A program made the position numbers and the translations under genes. The notes under the pieces were generated by a model. The model was not told where the DNA came from. It was given only the letters and a program-made list of their open reading frames with translations, and searched no databases. From Saccharothrix sp. ST-888 (lineage in GTDB: Bacteria > Actinomycetota > Actinomycetes > Streptomycetales > Streptomycetaceae), in the NCBI RefSeq assembly GCF_000955975.1, contig NZ_JYJF01000015.1:1-64000 (forward strand): a stretch of 64,000 nucleotides of DNA. Direction: 5' to 3'. Positions 61,583-64,000 of the stretch are shown here, in pieces. How positions within the stretch are numbered: position 1 is the stretch's first letter; the number at the start of each line of letters is the position of its first letter.

Positions 61583-62470
61583 ATGGCTATCTTCCTTACC
61601 AAGGACAGCAAGGTCATCGTCCAGGGCATGACCGGCTCCGAGGGCATGAAGCACACCCGCCGCATGCTCGCCTCGGGCACCCAGATCGTCGGTGGCGTGA
61701 ACCCGCGCAAGGCCGGCACCACGGTTGACGTCGACGGCACCGAGGTGCCCGTCTTCGGCACCGTCGCCGAGGCCATCGAGAAGACCGGTGCCGACGTCAC
61801 CGTCATCTTCGTGCCGCCGAAGTTCACCAAGGACGCCGTCGTCGAGGCGATCGACGCCGAGATCGGCCTCGCGGTCGTCATCACCGAGGGTGTGCCGGTC
61901 CACGACTCGGCCGCCTTCTGGGCGTACGCCGGTGCCAAGGGCAACAAGACCCAGATCATCGGCCCGAACTGCCCCGGCCTGATCTCCCCCGGACAGTCCA
62001 ACGCGGGCATCATCCCGGCGGACATCACCAAGGCCGGCAAGATCGGCCTGGTCTCCAAGTCCGGCACGCTGACCTACCAGCTCATGTACGAGCTGCGGGA
62101 CATCGGCTTCTCCTCCGCTGTGGGCATCGGCGGTGACCCGGTCATCGGCACCACCCACATCGACGCCCTCAAGGCGTTCCAGGAGGACCCGGAGACCGAG
62201 CTCATCGTCATGATCGGTGAGATCGGTGGCGACGCCGAGGAGCGTGCCGCGGCCTACATCGCCGAGCACGTCACCAAGCCGGTCGTCGGTTACGTCGCGG
62301 GCTTCACCGCCCCCGAGGGCAAGACCATGGGCCACGCCGGCGCCATCGTCTCCGGCTCCTCCGGCACCGCCCAGGCCAAGAAGGAGGCCCTCGAGGCCGC
62401 CGGTGTCAAGGTCGGCAAGACGCCGTCCGAGACCGCCCGCCTGGCCCGCGAGCTCTTCGCCGCCAAGTGA
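61583..62470 (+). CDS. sucD: Succinyl-CoA synthetase alpha subunit
   Basis: The CoA-binding subunit that carries the phosphohistidine. The CoA-binding N-terminus (MAIFLTKDSKVIVQGMTGSE), IIGPNCPGLISPGQ, and the active-site loop MGHAGAIVSGSSGTA with His251 are all present. There are 295 residues. ATG at 61583 with AAGGAAGGGGA. With sucC it forms the enzyme that makes ATP or GTP from succinyl-CoA. A perfect hairpin follows 45 bases downstream. Confidence 0.98.
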   Translation: MAIFLTKDSKVIVQGMTGSEGMKHTRRMLASGTQIVGGVNPRKAGTTVDVDGTEVPVFGTVAEAIEKTGADVTVIFVPPKFTKDAVVEAIDAEIGLAVVITEGVPVHDSAAFWAYAGAKGNKTQIIGPNCPGLISPGQSNAGIIPADITKAGKIGLVSKSGTLTYQLMYELRDIGFSSAVGIGGDPVIGTTHIDALKAFQEDPETELIVMIGEIGGDAEERAAAYIAEHVTKPVVGYVAGFTAPEGKTMGHAGAIVSGSSGTAQAKKEALEAAGVKVGKTPSETARLARELFAAK

Positions 62471-62515
62471 GCCACGCGGCTCGGCGGTGACCGCTGAGCC
62501 GTAGCCGAGCGCGCA

Positions 62516-62552
62516 CAGAGGCGCCCCCGCCCACCGGGCAGGGGCGCCTCTG
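62516..62552. terminator. sucCD terminator
   Basis: Perfect 12-base arms (CAGAGGCGCCCC and complement) with a 13-base loop. A shorter imperfect hairpin (CGGCTCGGCGG ... CCGCTGAGCCG) precedes it at about 62478-62502. It lies between convergent genes. Confidence 0.92.
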
Positions 62553-62616
62553 GCGTTCCCGCAGTCCGCCCCTGCTGTGCGTCCCGGCTGCCGATTCCGA
62601 CAGTCGGTGCCGGCGG

Positions 62617-64000
62617 TCACCACTCCCAGGCGGTGGGCCAGATCGGCAGGGGCGGGTTGGAGGGCGCGGCCGCCGGGCAGAGCCGCAGCTGCCCGCACTG
62701 CACGGCCGGCACGCCGACCGGAAGCGCGGACTGCGGCTGCTGCACCTGCTCGGCGCTCGACGGGTTCTGCTTGCCCGCCGCTCCTGCCGAGCCTCCCGCC
62801 CCTCCTGCTGCTCCCGCCGCTCCGGCCGTGGTGCGTGCGGGGCGGCCCGGTGGTTGCAGCCCCACGGGCGGGACCTTGGGCGGCCGTACCCGCAGCGGGG
62901 GCGGGGCGACCAGCGGCACCGGGTGGCCCGGTGTCGGGCCGCACCACACGGTACGCAGACCGGGTTCGCCGTCCGGGAGGAGCGGTCCCGCGCTGCCGCT
63001 GCCCGGACCCGTGCACAGCGGCGGTGGCACCGGAGCGGGCGGCTGCATCAGCCGCGACGGGCTGTAGCCGCTCCCCACCAGCACGATCGCCGTGCCCACG
63101 ACCGAGACCACCAGCCCGGCGGAGGCACCCTGAAGCCCGCTGCGCAGCCTGCCCTGCACCTTCAGCCGCAGCGGCGAGGGCCGACGTGGTGCTGGACAGC
63201 CGTGCACCGCCGCCCGGTGCAGCAGGGTGGCCAGCTGCTCGCCGAACCCCGGTGCGGACGCGTCCGTCCCCACCAGGTCGGGCACGGACCGGACCAGCTC
63301 CGCTCGGGCCGCGCGCACCCGGGCCTCGGCCGCCGCCGTACTCGACTCCACCTCCGCCGCGACCTCGGGAGCGGGCAGCCCGAGCGAGTCGTGCAGCACC
63401 AGCGCGCGGCGCTGCGGGCGGGAGAGCCGCCGGAGCGCCTTGAGCAGCGCCCGGTCACGGGCCGTCAGCCGGTCCTGGTCGGGGTGCGGCGGCTGGTCCT
63501 CGCCGGCCGGGTGGACCCTGATCCGGGGACGCGGCAGATGCCAGAGGCGCCGGGTACGCCGGGGACCGCCCCGACGCCAGGGGGAGAGCGCGGTGTCGAA
63601 GGCGAACATCCGCACCCAGCGCTCCGGGTCCGGCAGCTGTGACACCTCGCGCCACCGGCGTCCGGCGACGCCGAGCGCCAGATGCACGACGTGTACGGCG
63701 CGGTGGCGGCAGCCGGTGAGCAGGAAGGTCTGCTGGACCAGCCGGGTGTGCGTGACGGTGCACAGCGCGTCGAAGTCGGCGAAGACGAGTTGCGGGCGGA
63801 CCGGCGGGCCGTCGATCGGGTCGAACAGGATGCCGTTCGCGTCCTTCAGCGCCTTGGGGGCTCCGGCCGTTCCGGTGGGCTCGGCGATCGCCGGACTCTC
63901 CGGTGCCCACGAAGCGTCCTCCGGGCCTTCCCCTGCCTCCGGCCCGTCCCCCGCCTCCGGACTTTCCCCCTTCGGGACATCTGCAGGGCTCGTCGTGGCG
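62617..64000 (-). CDS. Sigma-factor-like protein with membrane segment and Pro-rich tail (5' end beyond window)
   Basis: The reading frame stays open to the right edge (64000) without a convincing start; the GTG at 63687 would cut a domain, so the gene is taken as partial. From the edge: an acidic Pro/Glu/Gly head, then a sigma region 2-like part (LVFADFDALCTVTHTRLVQQ, WREVSQLPDPERWVRMFAFD, ALSPWRR), then a region 4-like helix-turn-helix (RDRALLKALRRLSRPQRRAL to about VRAARAEL). A membrane segment follows (GLVVSVVGTAIVLVGSGY) and a long Pro/Gly/Ala tail with four Cys. It looks like the sigma-70-like membrane proteins common in Streptomyces. Whether it works as a sigma factor is unknown. Confidence 0.82.
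   Translation of the reverse strand, partial: ATTSPADVPKGESPEAGDGPEAGEGPEDASWAPESPAIAEPTGTAGAPKALKDANGILFDPIDGPPVRPQLVFADFDALCTVTHTRLVQQTFLLTGCRHRAVHVVHLALGVAGRRWREVSQLPDPERWVRMFAFDTALSPWRRGGPRRTRRLWHLPRPRIRVHPAGEDQPPHPDQDRLTARDRALLKALRRLSRPQRRALVLHDSLGLPAPEVAAEVESSTAAAEARVRAARAELVRSVPDLVGTDASAPGFGEQLATLLHRAAVHGCPAPRRPSPLRLKVQGRLRSGLQGASAGLVVSVVGTAIVLVGSGYSPSRLMQPPAPVPPPLCTGPGSGSAGPLLPDGEPGLRTVWCGPTPGHPVPLVAPPPLRVRPPKVPPVGLQPPGRPARTTAGAAGAAGGAGGSAGAAGKQNPSSAEQVQQPQSALPVGVPAVQCGQLRLCPAAAPSNPPLPIWPTAWEW

Overview
The window is a high-GC actinobacterial chromosome segment. GC at third codon positions is very high, many starts are GTG, and neighbouring genes often overlap by 4-8 bases. The developmental genes whiD, bldM and shbA, the CIRCE-controlled groESL1 and the overall gene order (glmS ... 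sucCD) place it in the family Streptomycetaceae, in Streptomyces or a close relative such as Kitasatospora. It looks like conserved core chromosome. I see no tRNA or rRNA gene, CRISPR array, prophage, insertion sequence or biosynthetic cluster.

Layout. 1-15.8 kb is housekeeping: the end of glmS, a cold-shock protein, acpS, the NAD(P)HX repair enzyme, alanine racemase, and the tRNA t6A genes tsaE, tsaB and tsaD with rimI. A lipoprotein deacetylase, a methyltransferase, groES-groEL1 and a LysR regulator follow. 15.8-18.3 kb is the developmental locus: whiD diverges from bldM, and bldM is followed by the ECF sigma gene shbA. 18.6-21.4 kb carries guaB and its non-catalytic paralogue. 22-28 kb is a signalling patch of kinase, PH-SHOCT protein, pseudokinase and kinase. 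28-34 kb has an aldehyde dehydrogenase, a GMC oxidoreductase, a gene-free 1.1 kb stretch and guaA. 34-45 kb is envelope-related: a DoxX-Rieske fusion, a PspC/toast-rack membrane protein divergent from a PspC-type histidine kinase with its response regulator, a broken LuxR gene, an acyltransferase, two GT-C glycosyltransferases and an NlpC/P60 hydrolase. 45.7-51 kb has pcrA, an M23 peptidase, a lipase-like hydrolase and icmB.

The most interesting part is 51-60 kb. One arm encodes DUF5691 and SWIM zinc-finger proteins. The divergent arm encodes a MoxR-type AAA+ ATPase, a large DUF5682 protein and a von Willebrand A protein. The gene set resembles the uncharacterised yehL-yehM-yehP-yehQ group of E. 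coli. The region between the arms carries a near-perfect copy of the actinobacterial DNA-damage promoter (RecA-NDp, the PafBC type; TTGTCAGTGG-N7-TAGNNT) facing the SWIM gene and a slightly degraded copy facing the MoxR gene. A third copy with the same spacing lies in front of the helicase gene pcrA. This suggests that an undescribed AAA+/VWA machine is part of the DNA-damage response here.

The window ends with sucC-sucD and a sigma-factor-like membrane protein that runs off the right edge. Recognised genes rest on sequence motifs and knowledge of the families. Functions given for the 51-60 kb system are inference.
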